Part shown: positions 49,508-59,674 of the stretch, one piece after another
Position numbering within the stretch: the stretch's first letter is position 1
Layout: each line of letters opens with the position of its first letter
Origin: Actinosynnema sp. ALI-1.44
Lineage (GTDB): Bacteria; Actinomycetota; Actinomycetes; Mycobacteriales; Pseudonocardiaceae
DNA length: 64,000 bases
Direction: 5' to 3'
Assembly (NCBI RefSeq): GCF_001984155.1
Contig: NZ_MTQO01000044.1
Span: 343,145-407,144 of the forward strand
Program-made: the position numbers and the translations under genes
Notes under the pieces: model-generated
Database searches by the model: none
What the model was told of the DNA's origin: nothing
What the model saw: the letters and a program-made list of their open reading frames with translations, nothing else

Positions 49508-51037
49508 TCACCCACGACTCGGCGACCGGAGCGAAGTACTCCGGCCGAACCAGTCGGTGAGCGCTTCCGGCAGTCCCGCGGTCCCGTTGTCCGAAGCGGC
49601 CCACGCGACATATCCGTCCGGCCGGACCAGCAGTGCGGTCAGGTCGCTGCGGGACGAGTGCTGCGCACGGACCACCCGCACACGATCGGTGTGACCATTC
49701 GCGATGGCACGGATCCGGCTCGAGCCAACGAGATCGACCAGCACCGCCGTACCGTCCCGCAACAGTTCGTTGTCCGGCAACGTCAGCGGCGGAACGAACC
49801 GGCCGATCGCCGGGTGCGCGGCAGCCGGTGCGTAGTCGATGTCGGTGCCGTTGGCCAAGTCGATGAAATGCCGCTTCGCCGCCGGGATCGCGAGCGTCTC
49901 GGCCATCACCTCGCGCAGCGCGGCGACCTGCGGACCAGGACGCATCAGCGCGACCTGGGCGCGGGTGTTGCGCAGCACGCGGGCACCGACGGGGTGGCGC
50001 TCGGCTGTGTAGCTGTCCAGCAGCGAATCCGGCGCGAGGCCCCGCACCACCAGGCCCAGTTTCCAACCGAGGTTCGTCGCGTCCTGCAGGCCGAGGTTCA
50101 GTCCCTGGCCACCGATCGGCGAGTGGACGTGCGCGGCGTCGCCGGCCACCAGCACCCGGCCGCGCCGGTAGGTGTCGGCTTGACGGGTGTTGTCGCTGAA
50201 CCGGATGCCCACGTCCAGCTTGGTGACCGTCGCGGCCACGCCACTGACCCGGCGGATGCTGGCCTGCATCTCCGCCGCTGTCACAGGCGCGTCCCGGTCG
50301 GCCGGTCCGCCGTCGAACTCGACGGTGGAGATCTCCCCCGGCACCAGCGCCCGGTCAAGCAGCCCACCCCGACCGTGCATGGCGGAGGCGACGGCGTCCG
50401 GGTCGGCGAGTTCCGCCACGGCCGACCGCCCGGTCATCGTCGCGTCCGTTCCGGGAAACCGGAATCCGGCGCGTTTGCGCACGGTGCTGCGGCCGCCGTC
50501 GCATCCCACCAGGTAGGCCGCACGCACCTGCTCACCGTCGGCCAGCACGGCACGCACGGCCTCTTCTTCGGCGACAACGTCGACGACCTCGCAGCCGGTC
50601 CGGATCCGGACACCGAGCCCAACCGCCCAGTCGGCGAGGATCCGTTCGAGCTCGTGCTGTTTGAGCACGAGGTTGGTAACGGTGCCGCGCGGTGCCGGGT
50701 CGTCATCGGTAAGCGTCAGACCGCTGAAGTGCCCTCGGGCACGGTTCTCCGCCAGTACGCGCGCCAGTCCGGCAGACCGATCGGCGGCCGCCGGTGCGTG
50801 CTCGGCGGCGAAGCGCTCCAACATCGCCCACTGCGCGTGGGCCAACTCGTCGACCAGCCCGCGCAGGCGCAGCGTCTGAACGGTCCGGGTGTTGATACCG
50901 CGCAGGCCGAGACTGCGCTGCCTGCGCGTGACCTCGTCGTTCGCTTCCAGGATGAGCGGGTCGGCTCCGGCCAGCCGGAGTTCCCCGGCCAGCAGCAGGC
51001 CTGCCGGGCCACCGCCGACCACGATCACATCGGGCAC
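49508..51037 (-). CDS. Class A FAD-dependent monooxygenase (Rox/PHBH-type)
   Basis: 509 residues. Dinucleotide motif VVGGGPAGLLLAGEL (residues 6-20), the DG motif VGCDGGRSTVRK and the GD motif VLVAGDAAHVHSP are all present, followed by QGLNLGLQDATNLGWKL. This is the group of aromatic hydroxylases that includes rifampicin- and tetracycline-modifying enzymes. GTG 51037 follows a full GGAGGT site. It is divergent from a TetR gene with strong operators at 51048-51091, so it is probably induced by its substrate. The substrate is unknown. Confidence 0.92.
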   Translation of the reverse strand: MPDVIVVGGGPAGLLLAGELRLAGADPLILEANDEVTRRQRSLGLRGINTRTVQTLRLRGLVDELAHAQWAMLERFAAEHAPAAADRSAGLARVLAENRARGHFSGLTLTDDDPAPRGTVTNLVLKQHELERILADWAVGLGVRIRTGCEVVDVVAEEEAVRAVLADGEQVRAAYLVGCDGGRSTVRKRAGFRFPGTDATMTGRSAVAELADPDAVASAMHGRGGLLDRALVPGEISTVEFDGGPADRDAPVTAAEMQASIRRVSGVAATVTKLDVGIRFSDNTRQADTYRRGRVLVAGDAAHVHSPIGGQGLNLGLQDATNLGWKLGLVVRGLAPDSLLDSYTAERHPVGARVLRNTRAQVALMRPGPQVAALREVMAETLAIPAAKRHFIDLANGTDIDYAPAAAHPAIGRFVPPLTLPDNELLRDGTAVLVDLVGSSRIRAIANGHTDRVRVVRAQHSSRSDLTALLVRPDGYVAWAASDNGTAGLPEALTDWFGRSTSLRSPSRG

Positions 51038-51047
51038 GAGACCTCCA

Positions 51048-51091
51048 CTTACAGCGTATATTTACACTGTAAATATGATACTTACAGCGTA
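51048..51091. promoter_or_regulatory. TetR operator region between monooxygenase and tetR genes
   Basis: A perfect palindrome ATATTTACACTGTAAATAT (51058-51076, centre C) is flanked by two direct copies of CTTACAGCGTA at 51048-51058 and 51081-51091, which are 33 bases (about three helical turns) apart. The whole lies between the divergent starts (51037 and 51115) in a local AT-rich patch. Confidence 0.85.
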
Positions 51092-51114
51092 GATCTGTCA
51101 AGGAGGGCGGCGCC

Positions 51115-51777
51115 ATGACGCGCAGGGATCCGTTGAACCGCGAGAAGGTCCTGGACGCGGCGCTCGAACTGGCCGCCGCGGAGGGTCTCAGCGGACTGTC
51201 CATGCGCAAGCTCGCGAAGGCACTCGGTGTCGAAGCGATGGCGCTGTACAACCATGTCGCCAACAAGAACGACATCCTCAAGGGGCTCGCGGAACGTGTC
51301 CTGGCGAGTGTGGCCGAGCCCGACCCCGCGCTACCGTGGGCAGAACGGGTGCGGGCAACAGCCATCAGCCTGCACCGCGCGCTCAACCGGCATCCGGTCG
51401 TGCCGTTCGTTCTGACGACCGACAAGGTCAACCCCACGGCTCTGCGGGCGTTGCGGCCACTCGACAGCATTGTCGGCGCGCTCTACGAAGCCGGATTCGA
51501 CGACCACGGCGTCCGTCAGGCGTGGGGTGCGTTGAACAGCCTCGTATTCGGGTCGCTGCTGCTGACGACCGCCGGTTTCACCGGCAGGCCGGCCGAGGAG
51601 GACCAGACGGACGTGTACGTCCGGCAGGTCGACCCCGCCAAGCTGCCGCACTTCCACCGCGTGCTGCCGGCGCTGTCCGCGGGTGACCGCGACGTGGACT
51701 TCCGCGTGGCGCTGGACATGCTGATCAGCGGTCTCGTCGCGGCGGCCCCGGTGGGAAGTGAAGGCATGACGACGTGA
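51115..51777 (+). CDS. TetR family repressor (TetR_C type)
   Basis: 220 residues with an N-terminal HTH (LELAAAEGLSGLSMRKLAK, GVEAMALYNHVANKNDIL) and a C-terminal domain of the tetracycline-repressor type. ATG 51115 follows AAGGAGGG. The region between it and the divergent monooxygenase contains a perfect palindrome and flanking repeats that should be its operator. It probably senses the substrate of the monooxygenase. Confidence 0.92.
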   Translation: MTRRDPLNREKVLDAALELAAAEGLSGLSMRKLAKALGVEAMALYNHVANKNDILKGLAERVLASVAEPDPALPWAERVRATAISLHRALNRHPVVPFVLTTDKVNPTALRALRPLDSIVGALYEAGFDDHGVRQAWGALNSLVFGSLLLTTAGFTGRPAEEDQTDVYVRQVDPAKLPHFHRVLPALSAGDRDVDFRVALDMLISGLVAAAPVGSEGMTT

Positions 51778-51823
51778 CCACTGGGTACTCCAGGTGCTGA
51801 GGAGACGTTGAAGGAGAGAGGCA

Positions 51824-52153
51824 ATGCCGCAGCAGGCGTGGAGCAACAAGCGAGAACGCCAGTACAAGCACATCAAGTCATCGGCCAAGGACCGCGGCGC
51901 GAGCAACGACCGGGCCGAGGAGATCGCGGCCCGCACCGTCAACAAGAACCGCGCGCAGTCCGGGGAATCCCGCACCGCCAGCAAGTCGTCGGTGAAGGAC
52001 AAGTCACCGCAGAGCCGGGGCGGTCAGCGGTCGGGCCGCAAGGGACCGAAAGGCCAGACCAAGGAACAGCTGTACAACGAGGCCAAGAAGCGCAACGTCA
52101 AGGGTCGCTCGAGCATGAGCAAGGCGGAGTTGCAGAAGGCGTTGGGCCGATGA
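51824..52153 (+). CDS. Small basic protein with Rho_N/SAP-like C-terminus
   Basis: 109 residues, rich in Lys, Arg, Ser and Gln. The N-terminal part (WSNKRERQYKHIKSSAKDRG) resembles proteins often labelled plasmid-stabilisation-like in actinomycetes. The C-terminal part (KEQLYNEAKKRNVKGRSSMS, then KAELQKAL) has the helix-extended-helix pattern of Rho_N/SAP nucleic-acid-binding motifs. GAGAG precedes the ATG. Its stop overlaps the ATG of the next small gene (ATGA), so both are cotranslated. Function unknown. Confidence 0.8.
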   Translation: MPQQAWSNKRERQYKHIKSSAKDRGASNDRAEEIAARTVNKNRAQSGESRTASKSSVKDKSPQSRGGQRSGRKGPKGQTKEQLYNEAKKRNVKGRSSMSKAELQKALGR

Positions 52154-52329
52154 CCGGTCCCCAGATCGACCCGGACACCGCGGCCAGCGAAGAGCAGGAC
52201 GCCGACTTCGCCGGCGAGCACACCAAGCCGACGTTCTCCGACGAGAGGTCACCGGAGAAGTCCGACGACGAGTCGGTTCCCGATGGCGAAGGTGGCATGA
52301 ACCTCGACCAGCAGCGGCGGCCCGACTGA
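52150..52329 (+). CDS. Small acidic protein (59 aa)
   Basis: 59 residues beginning MTGPQIDPDTAASEEQDADF and ending in NLDQQRRPD. Strongly acidic and without hydrophobic core, so probably disordered. Its ATG overlaps the stop of the basic protein gene by four bases. The opposite charge and the coupling suggest the two might interact. No family recognised. Confidence 0.65.
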   Translation: MTGPQIDPDTAASEEQDADFAGEHTKPTFSDERSPEKSDDESVPDGEGGMNLDQQRRPD

Positions 52330-52330
52330 G

Positions 52331-53074
52331 TCACTCCAGCCGGTGGCCGGCACCGGTCGGGGCGGACGCTTTGCGGACGAAGTCGACCGCCACCAGCCGC
52401 AGCTTCGTGTTGGTGTCCTGCGAGTACGCGATCAGCCGCCGGATCGCTTCGTCGGCGCTGATCTTGTGCGTGGCCATCAGGATGCCCTTGGCCTGCTCGA
52501 TCACCGCGCGTGACCGCATCGCGGCCTCCAGGTGGTCGGCCAGGTCGCGGACCTGCTGGTACCGGCGGACCGTGCGCAGGCCGAAGGTCACCACCGTCAC
52601 GTAGAGTTCGAGCAGCGTCGAGTCGGTTTCCGCGAAACCGTGGTTGTCGAAGCCGAACAGGTTGATCGCCCCGGCCAGATCCGAGTCGACCCGGAACGGC
52701 GCGGCCAGGTAACTGCCGACACTGAACTGCTTGGCCGTGGCGGCGAAGTCCGGCCACAGTTCGCTGGCGTTCTCCAGGGAGAGGCGAACGGTCTCCCCCG
52801 TCGCCGCCGCCCGCAGGCACGGCCCGTCCCCGGCTCCGTATTGCGCCTGGTCCACCGCGTATGCCCGCTCATCGGAATACGCCGCTGTCCGCGCCCCGCC
52901 GCTCTCGATCGCGGTGATGCTGGCCATGTCCGCGCCCGGCACCACGCGGACCGCCTCGGCGCATATCGCATTGAGCACCTCAGTGCTGTCCGAGGCGTTT
53001 TCCAGTGTTTCGATGAGGTCGGCCATCGCCGATCTGACCTCGTCCAGCAAAGCAGCCATGCGAGCATCACCCAC
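52331..53074 (-). CDS. GAF-ANTAR domain regulator
   Basis: 247 residues. The GAF domain (about residues 25-165) includes YGAGDGPCLRAA and SYLAAPF. The ANTAR domain (about 180-235) includes RAVIEQAKGILMATHKISAD and the later YSQDTNTKLRLVAVDFV. ANTAR proteins bind paired hexaloop hairpins in nascent RNA and prevent termination. GTG 53074 is the first start; ATG 53059 is an alternative. Its stop lies 2 bases from the stop of the small acidic protein gene. Signal and targets unknown. Confidence 0.9.
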   Translation of the reverse strand: MGDARMAALLDEVRSAMADLIETLENASDSTEVLNAICAEAVRVVPGADMASITAIESGGARTAAYSDERAYAVDQAQYGAGDGPCLRAAATGETVRLSLENASELWPDFAATAKQFSVGSYLAAPFRVDSDLAGAINLFGFDNHGFAETDSTLLELYVTVVTFGLRTVRRYQQVRDLADHLEAAMRSRAVIEQAKGILMATHKISADEAIRRLIAYSQDTNTKLRLVAVDFVRKASAPTGAGHRLE

Positions 53075-53296
53075 CAGTCAGCCGGCTCCATTCACTGCCT
53101 TCCCGACGAAGCGGGAAACAGCATAAAAACGCCATCACGAACGGGGCCGCTGACTGCTCAACGAAACCGTCGGCATCCTACCCGCACCTGGGCCTCGGTG
53201 ATCGCCACGGGTAGGCGCAACGGGGACCGCGTGGCGGCATTTGTCGGCCTATTGGCCTGCGGTTGGCCCGTGTCCCGGCCGGGTACCCAGATCCAC

Positions 53297-53824
53297 ATGA
53301 GCGACGCCGAGGACTCGCACAACCAGCGGCTAGCACGCAACCTCAACGAACTGCTGCAGGAGTTGCGAGTCGCTCAGGCCGGTGTCCAGATCCTGTTCGG
53401 CTTCCTGCTGTCCATTGTGTTCACCGAGCGCTACGAGGAAGTGGACGACTACGTCAGGACGACCCATTTCATCACCGTCCTGTTCACCACGGCAGCGACC
53501 GCGTTGCTCACCGCACCCGCGTCGTGGCACCGAGTGCTGTTCCGGCACGGCAGGCGCGAGAAGATCATCGGTGTCGCCAACAAGCTGGCGGTCAGCGGAC
53601 TGGTGTGCCTGGCCGTGGCGATCACCGGGACGGTCCTGCTGATCGGTGAGATGGTGCTCGGCGGGTGGGGCGCCATCGTGCTCGGCGTCGTCGCGGCGCT
53701 GGCCTTCAGCACGCTGTGGGTGTTTCTCCCGCTCCGGGAGCGGATACGTGCTGACCGAACACCACTGGACCACCACGACAGCGACGGGACACCGAGTGAG
53801 CAGCAAGCTGACCTTGGGCGTTGA
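53297..53824 (+). CDS. DUF6328-type four-helix membrane protein
   Basis: 175 residues. A soluble N-terminus (NQRLARNLNELLQELRVAQA) precedes four hydrophobic segments (QILFGFLLSIVF; ITVLFTTAATALLTAP; LVCLAVAITGTVLLI; AIVLGVVAALAFSTLWVFL) and a short polar tail. This is the pattern of a common actinobacterial membrane family (DUF6328). The ATG at 53297 is chosen because the earlier open frame has no signals. The end overlaps the following ligase gene by 29 bases. Function unknown. Confidence 0.8.
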   Translation: MSDAEDSHNQRLARNLNELLQELRVAQAGVQILFGFLLSIVFTERYEEVDDYVRTTHFITVLFTTAATALLTAPASWHRVLFRHGRREKIIGVANKLAVSGLVCLAVAITGTVLLIGEMVLGGWGAIVLGVVAALAFSTLWVFLPLRERIRADRTPLDHHDSDGTPSEQQADLGR

Positions 53825-54878
53825 GGAAGAGTTCTTCGTAGTCGATCGCCGTGGCCGCCTGTCCAGGCACGCCGCCGCCGTCGTGGACGCCGCCGACGAC
53901 CAGGACGGCGAACTGCAGACCGAGCTGACCCGGTCCCAGGCCGAACTCGCCACCGGTGTCTGCCGGGACCGCGACGACCTGCTGGGGCAGCTGCGCTCCC
54001 TGCGCGGCGAGCTCGCCACCGCTGGGGCACGCCGCGACCTGCGGCTGCTGCCCAGCGGCACGACGCCGGTCGACGAGGACGATCCGCCGTCGATCACGCC
54101 CAGCCCGCGGTACCAGCGGATGGCCGACCACTTCGGCGCCATGATCCAGCGCGTCGCGACCTGCGGCTGCCACGTGCACGTCGGGATCCCGGACGCCGCC
54201 ACCGGCATCCACGTGCTCAACCACGTCCGGCCGTGGCTGCCGCTGCTGCTCGCGGTGACCGCGAACTCCCCGCTCGAGGCGGGCGCCACCACCGGATACC
54301 GCAGCTGGCGCTACCGGAAGTGGTCGCAGTGGCCGTCGGCCGGGCCGCCGCCGGTGTTCTCGTCACCGGACCACTACGAGTCCGTTGTAGACGGATGCCT
54401 CCGGTCCGGCGCCATCATCGACCGCGCGATGGTCTACTGGGACATCCGGTTGTCCGAGCACCAGCCCACACTGGAGTTCCGGATCAGCGACGTCGCCGCG
54501 ACGCCGGACGAGGCCGTCCTGCTCGCGGTGCTCATCCGCGGCCTCACCCACGCCGCGCTCGACACCGACGAGCCACCACCGGACCTGGCGAGCGAGGTGC
54601 TGCGTGCCCAGCTGTGGCGGGCAGCTCGCGACGGCCTCGCGGGCCAGTGCCCGTACCCCACGCACGACACGCCGATCCCGGCACACACCGCGTTGAACGA
54701 GCTGACAAGCCTGCTCAAGCCGGTGCTGCGGGAGAACGACGACCTGGAGTTCACCGAGGACCTCGTCGCCCGGCTGGGCCGGACGGGCGGCGGCGCGGAC
54801 CGCCAGCTGCGGACCTTCGACCAGGCAGGTGACCCGCTCGACGTGGTCGACATGCTCGCTGTGGCCCCGTCTACGTAG
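53796..54878 (+). CDS. GCS2-family carboxylate-amine ligase (YbdK-like)
   Basis: 360 residues from GTG 53796, starting VSSKLTLGVEEEFFVVD, the hallmark of the glutamate-cysteine ligase 2 family. CGCHVHVGIPD and YWDIRLSEHQPTLEFRISDV contain the metal-binding residues. The family forms gamma-glutamyl or related amides using ATP; YbdK-like members have weak GCL activity. No glutathione or ergothioneine genes are next to it. It overlaps the DUF6328 gene by 29 bases, so translation is coupled. Confidence 0.88.
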   Translation: MSSKLTLGVEEEFFVVDRRGRLSRHAAAVVDAADDQDGELQTELTRSQAELATGVCRDRDDLLGQLRSLRGELATAGARRDLRLLPSGTTPVDEDDPPSITPSPRYQRMADHFGAMIQRVATCGCHVHVGIPDAATGIHVLNHVRPWLPLLLAVTANSPLEAGATTGYRSWRYRKWSQWPSAGPPPVFSSPDHYESVVDGCLRSGAIIDRAMVYWDIRLSEHQPTLEFRISDVAATPDEAVLLAVLIRGLTHAALDTDEPPPDLASEVLRAQLWRAARDGLAGQCPYPTHDTPIPAHTALNELTSLLKPVLRENDDLEFTEDLVARLGRTGGGADRQLRTFDQAGDPLDVVDMLAVAPST

Positions 54879-54998
54879 GAACGCGTCAAGGAGGCCGGGG
54901 CCCGCGTCAGGACTTCGTCAGAATCCCTCGCCCGGTTGCCGGATGGGGAGCAGGCTCGTGCTGCTCCCCTCCCCGACTCACCGGAAGCCGATGCTCTG

Positions 54999-55142
54999 AT
55001 GGACGACCTGATCTTCACGATCATGCTCATCGGGATGTTCATCCTGATCGCGTTGTGCATCCGTGACGCACAACGCCTACGCGACGCCCAGCGGGATCCG
55101 GCCCCGGCCGATGAGCCCCCGGCTCGGACACGCCTGCCGTAA
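54999..55142 (+). CDS. Possible small membrane protein (47 aa)
   Basis: 47 residues from ATG 54999: one hydrophobic segment (LIFTIMLIGMFILIALCI) and a charged tail with RDAQRLRDAQRDP. GGAAG lies about 12 bases upstream. The clean single-helix pattern supports a real gene, but no family is recognised. Confidence 0.5.
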   Translation: MDDLIFTIMLIGMFILIALCIRDAQRLRDAQRDPAPADEPPARTRLP

Positions 55143-55159
55143 CGTCCGCCATCCGATGA

Positions 55160-56587
<1,428 letters not shown>

Positions 56588-56595
56588 CCCGCCGG

Positions 56596-56629
56596 GGAAG
56601 GTGGGAACCACGACGGGTTCCCACCTTCC
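56596..56629. terminator. 14-base-pair hairpin terminator after the aminopeptidase gene
   Basis: GGAAGGTGGGAACC (56596-56609) pairs perfectly with GGTTCCCACCTTCC (56616-56629) around 6 bases. It lies between the convergent aminopeptidase and NmrA-like genes. Confidence 0.85.
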
Positions 56630-56638
56630 ACGAGCGAC

Positions 56639-57394
56639 TCAGTGGGACCGGGTGTCGCGAGCGATCCACTCGGCCAGACTGGTATCCCCGATCTGAGCGC
56701 CCGCCTCGGGCAGCAGAGTGCTGTGGCTGAGCACCGCACCGAAGTACGTAGCCCGCTCGTCGGTGACGACCTCACGCGGATCCTGTCGCGCGGCCAGCAC
56801 AGTCCGAACCCATTCGTCGAGCCCGAGGACATCCGGCCCGGCCACTTCCACCCTGCCGCCGAGCGGAGTGCCAACCGCCGCACGACCGACAGCGGCAGCG
56901 ACATCGTCCGCCGCGATGGGCTGCGCACCGGCGCTGGGCAGGTGGACCTTGCCGTCCTTCATCGACGTGTCGGCGATCCCCCCGGCGAACTCCATGAACT
57001 GAGTGGCGTGCACCAGCGAGTAAGGCAACCCGGACGCCATGATCAGATCCTCCTGGGCCACCTTGCCCCGGAAGTACCCGATCTCCGGGTGCCGGTGCGT
57101 GCCGACCACCGTCAACGCCACGTAGTGGCCGACGCCAGCCTCCTTGGCGCCCTCGACGAGGTTGCCAGTGGCCGTACGGAAGAAGTCCAGCACGTCGTCG
57201 TCGGCGAACGACGGCGAGTTCGAGACGTCGATCAGCACGTCCGCGCCCGCCAGCACCTCCTTCACTCCTTCCCCGGTCAGGGTGTTCACGCCCGTCGACG
57301 GCGCGGCGGGCACGGCTTCGTGACCGTGCTCATCGAGCTTGCCCACCAGTTTCGAGCCGATCAGTCCGGTGCCGCCGATGACGACGATCTTCAT
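56639..57394 (-). CDS. NmrA-like NAD(P)-binding protein of the atypical SDR group
   Basis: 251 residues with an N-terminal Rossmann motif VIGGTGLIGSKLV (residues 5-17). The middle segment VGHYVALTVVGTHRHPEIGY and YSLVHATQFMEF are typical of NmrA/SDR_a5 proteins. Such proteins act as sugar or quinone reductases or redox sensors. The substrate is unknown. It follows the methyltransferase gene in the same direction, 33 bases downstream, and may be in one operon with it. Confidence 0.88.
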   Translation of the reverse strand: MKIVVIGGTGLIGSKLVGKLDEHGHEAVPAAPSTGVNTLTGEGVKEVLAGADVLIDVSNSPSFADDDVLDFFRTATGNLVEGAKEAGVGHYVALTVVGTHRHPEIGYFRGKVAQEDLIMASGLPYSLVHATQFMEFAGGIADTSMKDGKVHLPSAGAQPIAADDVAAAVGRAAVGTPLGGRVEVAGPDVLGLDEWVRTVLAARQDPREVVTDERATYFGAVLSHSTLLPEAGAQIGDTSLAEWIARDTRSH

Positions 57395-57427
57395 GGGTGT
57401 CCCTTTCGTGTGCGGACCAGTCAGCAG

Positions 57428-58159
57428 CTAGGACAGGGCAGCACCGGGATCTGTGACAGGCGTCCGGAAGAAAATCATCGGGTTGGCCGTGCCGGGGTGG
57501 ACCGGCTCGGTGATCCCGAGGCGGATCCGGGCCCGCATGATCCGCTCGTAGGTGTCCGCCGCTGCCGCCTTGGCCGCGGTGAACGGGTCGATGCCCCGGT
57601 CGGCCAGCCATTTCAGCACCACGGCACCCTCGCTGAACGGCAACGGGCGGGCGCGGTGGAACACGTCGTGCACGCTCACCGGAGTACCCGGGCGCAGGCG
57701 TGGCAACAGCTCAGCCAGGTACCAGCGGGCGAAACGGGCGGTGTGCGCGGCGTCCACGAACAGGTAGTCGATGCCGTCGGGGACCGCGCCGACGGTGTCC
57801 CGCACGTCTCCCTGCACGAACGTCCAGCGGTCGTCGGCGAGATCGGCCGGGACGTCGCGCCGGGCGCCGCCCACGATGTCGAAGGTGGACAGTCGCCCGA
57901 AGCCGTTGTCCCGCAGCGCGCGCAGGATCCACGTGGTGGACCAGCCGTGCAGCGAACCGACCTCGACGACGGTCTGTGGCGTGCTTTCCCGCAGCCGCAG
58001 GTAGGTCAGCTCGGCCTCGATGTCGTCCAGTTGGGCCCGCATCCCGCCGTCGTGGAGTTCTCGTTGTTCGGCGCGCACCCGCTGCAGCGCGTCGAGATGC
58101 TTCTCGTACAGCCGGACGGCGCTGTCGACGGTGAGGTCATGGGCTTCCACATGAGACAC
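57428..58159 (-). CDS. Class I SAM-dependent methyltransferase (macrocin/CmcI-like)
   Basis: 243 residues from GTG 58159, which has GGAG seven bases upstream; an upstream TTG (58198) is less likely. The SAM site is VVEVGSLHGWSTTWIL and a second acidic block IDYLFVDAAHTARF matches the O-methyltransferases of the class I/CmcI type, where the VDAxH segment binds substrate and metal. Substrate unknown. It lies downstream of the SMP-30-like gene (105 bases). Confidence 0.82.
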   Translation of the reverse strand: MSHVEAHDLTVDSAVRLYEKHLDALQRVRAEQRELHDGGMRAQLDDIEAELTYLRLRESTPQTVVEVGSLHGWSTTWILRALRDNGFGRLSTFDIVGGARRDVPADLADDRWTFVQGDVRDTVGAVPDGIDYLFVDAAHTARFARWYLAELLPRLRPGTPVSVHDVFHRARPLPFSEGAVVLKWLADRGIDPFTAAKAAAADTYERIMRARIRLGITEPVHPGTANPMIFFRTPVTDPGAALS

Positions 58160-58264
58160 GAGACTGCTCCAGGGAACGACGGTTCTTGACCTGCTCAACC
58201 GTCGTCTGGATCAAGCTCCGCGCCCAGCCGGACCGCCCCCAGCGGCCCCGGGGGCCATCCCCCG

Positions 58265-59185
58265 TCAGCCAGCGCCGTTGAACGTGACGCGCAGGGTGTA
58301 GACCGAGGTCGACGCTGTGACGAACAGGTGGTTGCGACGCGGTCCGCCGAACGTCAGGTTCGAGCAGATCTCCGGCACCAGCAGCTGGCCGATCCGGGTT
58401 CCGTCCGGGTCGAAGCAGTGCAGTCCGTCGTGCGCCGCCGCCCAGACCCGGCCCGCGGCGTCCACGCGGACGCCGTCGAACGCGCCGCTGTCGCAGGTGC
58501 CGAACACGTCGCCGCCGGTCAGCGTCCCGTCGTCGGCGACGTCGAACACCCTGATGTGGCTGGGGTTCTGGCGCGTGTCGGCGATGTAGAGCTTGCGCTC
58601 GTCCACGGAGAACGCCAGGCCGTTGGGTCGTTCGAAGTCGTCGGCGGCGATCCGCACCTGCCCGTCCGGCGTGACCCGGTAGACGTGGCAGGCGCCGATC
58701 TCGCTGTCCGCGCGGTAGCCCTCGTAGTCGCTGTCGATGCCGTAGCTCGGGTCGGTGAACCAGATCGACCCGTCCGAGTGTTCGACCACGTCGTTGGGGC
58801 TGTTCAAGCGCTTGCCCTGGTAGCGATCCGCGATCACGGTCACGGTGCCGTCGTGTTCGGTGCGGGTGACGCGGCGGTTGCCGTGCTCGCAGCTGACCAA
58901 CCTGCCTGCCCGGTCCCGGGTGTGCCCGTTGGCGTACCCCGAGGGCTGGCGGAACACGCCGACCTCGCCGGTTGTCTCGTCCCAGCGCACCATGCGGTCG
59001 TTGGGGATGTCGCTGAACACCAGGTACCGCCCCGCCGGGAAGTAGACCGGTCCCTCGGTCCACCGGCACCCGGTGTGGATCCGCCGCATCCACTGGTCGC
59101 CGCCGCACCCGGCGAACCGGTCGTCGGAAGCCACGAACTCCGCCTTGACCAGATCCACTGCTGCCCCGCATCCGTCGAATGACAT
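58265..59185 (-). CDS. SMP-30/gluconolactonase family protein
   Basis: 306 residues of a six-bladed propeller. Diagnostic segments: TEGPVYFPAGRYLVFSDIPN, NSPNDVVEHSDGSIWFTDP with the metal-binding Asn-Asp, ERPNGLAFSVDERKLYIAD and FDGVRVDAAGRVWAAAHDG. The family hydrolyses sugar lactones with a divalent metal. It is divergent from the Lrp-type regulator (start 59228), which may control it. Confidence 0.9.
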   Translation of the reverse strand: MSFDGCGAAVDLVKAEFVASDDRFAGCGGDQWMRRIHTGCRWTEGPVYFPAGRYLVFSDIPNDRMVRWDETTGEVGVFRQPSGYANGHTRDRAGRLVSCEHGNRRVTRTEHDGTVTVIADRYQGKRLNSPNDVVEHSDGSIWFTDPSYGIDSDYEGYRADSEIGACHVYRVTPDGQVRIAADDFERPNGLAFSVDERKLYIADTRQNPSHIRVFDVADDGTLTGGDVFGTCDSGAFDGVRVDAAGRVWAAAHDGLHCFDPDGTRIGQLLVPEICSNLTFGGPRRNHLFVTASTSVYTLRVTFNGAG

Positions 59186-59227
59186 TCAGCAGACAGCCTG
59201 CGCCGCCGAACCTGATATCGTCAAGTC

Positions 59228-59674
59228 GTGGATGACCTGGACCGGCACCTACTCGCCGAGTTGCAGCGCGACGCCACCCAGGCCTACGCCGCGCTGGGCC
59301 AGGCCGTGGGACTGTCCGCGGGAGCGGCGCACGAGCGGGTGCGGAAAATGCGCGAACAGGGAGTCATCCGGCGCACGACCGTCGACGTCGACCCGGCGGC
59401 GGTCGGGCGTGGAGTCGCGGCGTACGTCCTGGTCGAGGCCAATGCGTGGATGGGCGGCGCGGCCACGAAGGCCGCGTTGGAGCACCTGCCCGAGGTTGTC
59501 GAGGCCCACGTCATCGCGGGCCCCGCCACCCTGCTGGTGAAGGTCCGCACGACGTCGACAGAGGAGTTACAGGCGTCGCTGCGGCGCTTGTTCTCCGTCG
59601 ACGGCGTCACGGGCACCCAGACGATCGTCGTCCTCGAGACGTTCTTCGAACGGCCGATCTCAACGCGGGACTGA
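59228..59674 (+). CDS. Lrp/AsnC family transcriptional regulator
   Basis: 148 residues: N-terminal HTH (LDRHLLAELQRDATQAYAAL, VGLSAGAAHERVRKMREQGV) and the RAM/AsnC effector domain (VEAHVIAGPATLLVKVRTTS). GTG 59228 gives the usual start VDDLDRHLLAEL. It is divergent from the SMP-30 gene by 42 bases and overlaps the DsbA-like gene by 15 bases at the 3' end. Effector unknown. Confidence 0.9.
   Translation: MDDLDRHLLAELQRDATQAYAALGQAVGLSAGAAHERVRKMREQGVIRRTTVDVDPAAVGRGVAAYVLVEANAWMGGAATKAALEHLPEVVEAHVIAGPATLLVKVRTTSTEELQASLRRLFSVDGVTGTQTIVVLETFFERPISTRD

Noticed and set aside
49422..49560. Minus-strand tail after the monooxygenase with protein-like sequence (ending in IQDYAYS)
   Set aside because: It lies in a different frame from the monooxygenase, has no start of its own and no family match; possibly an old gene remnant, but unsupported.
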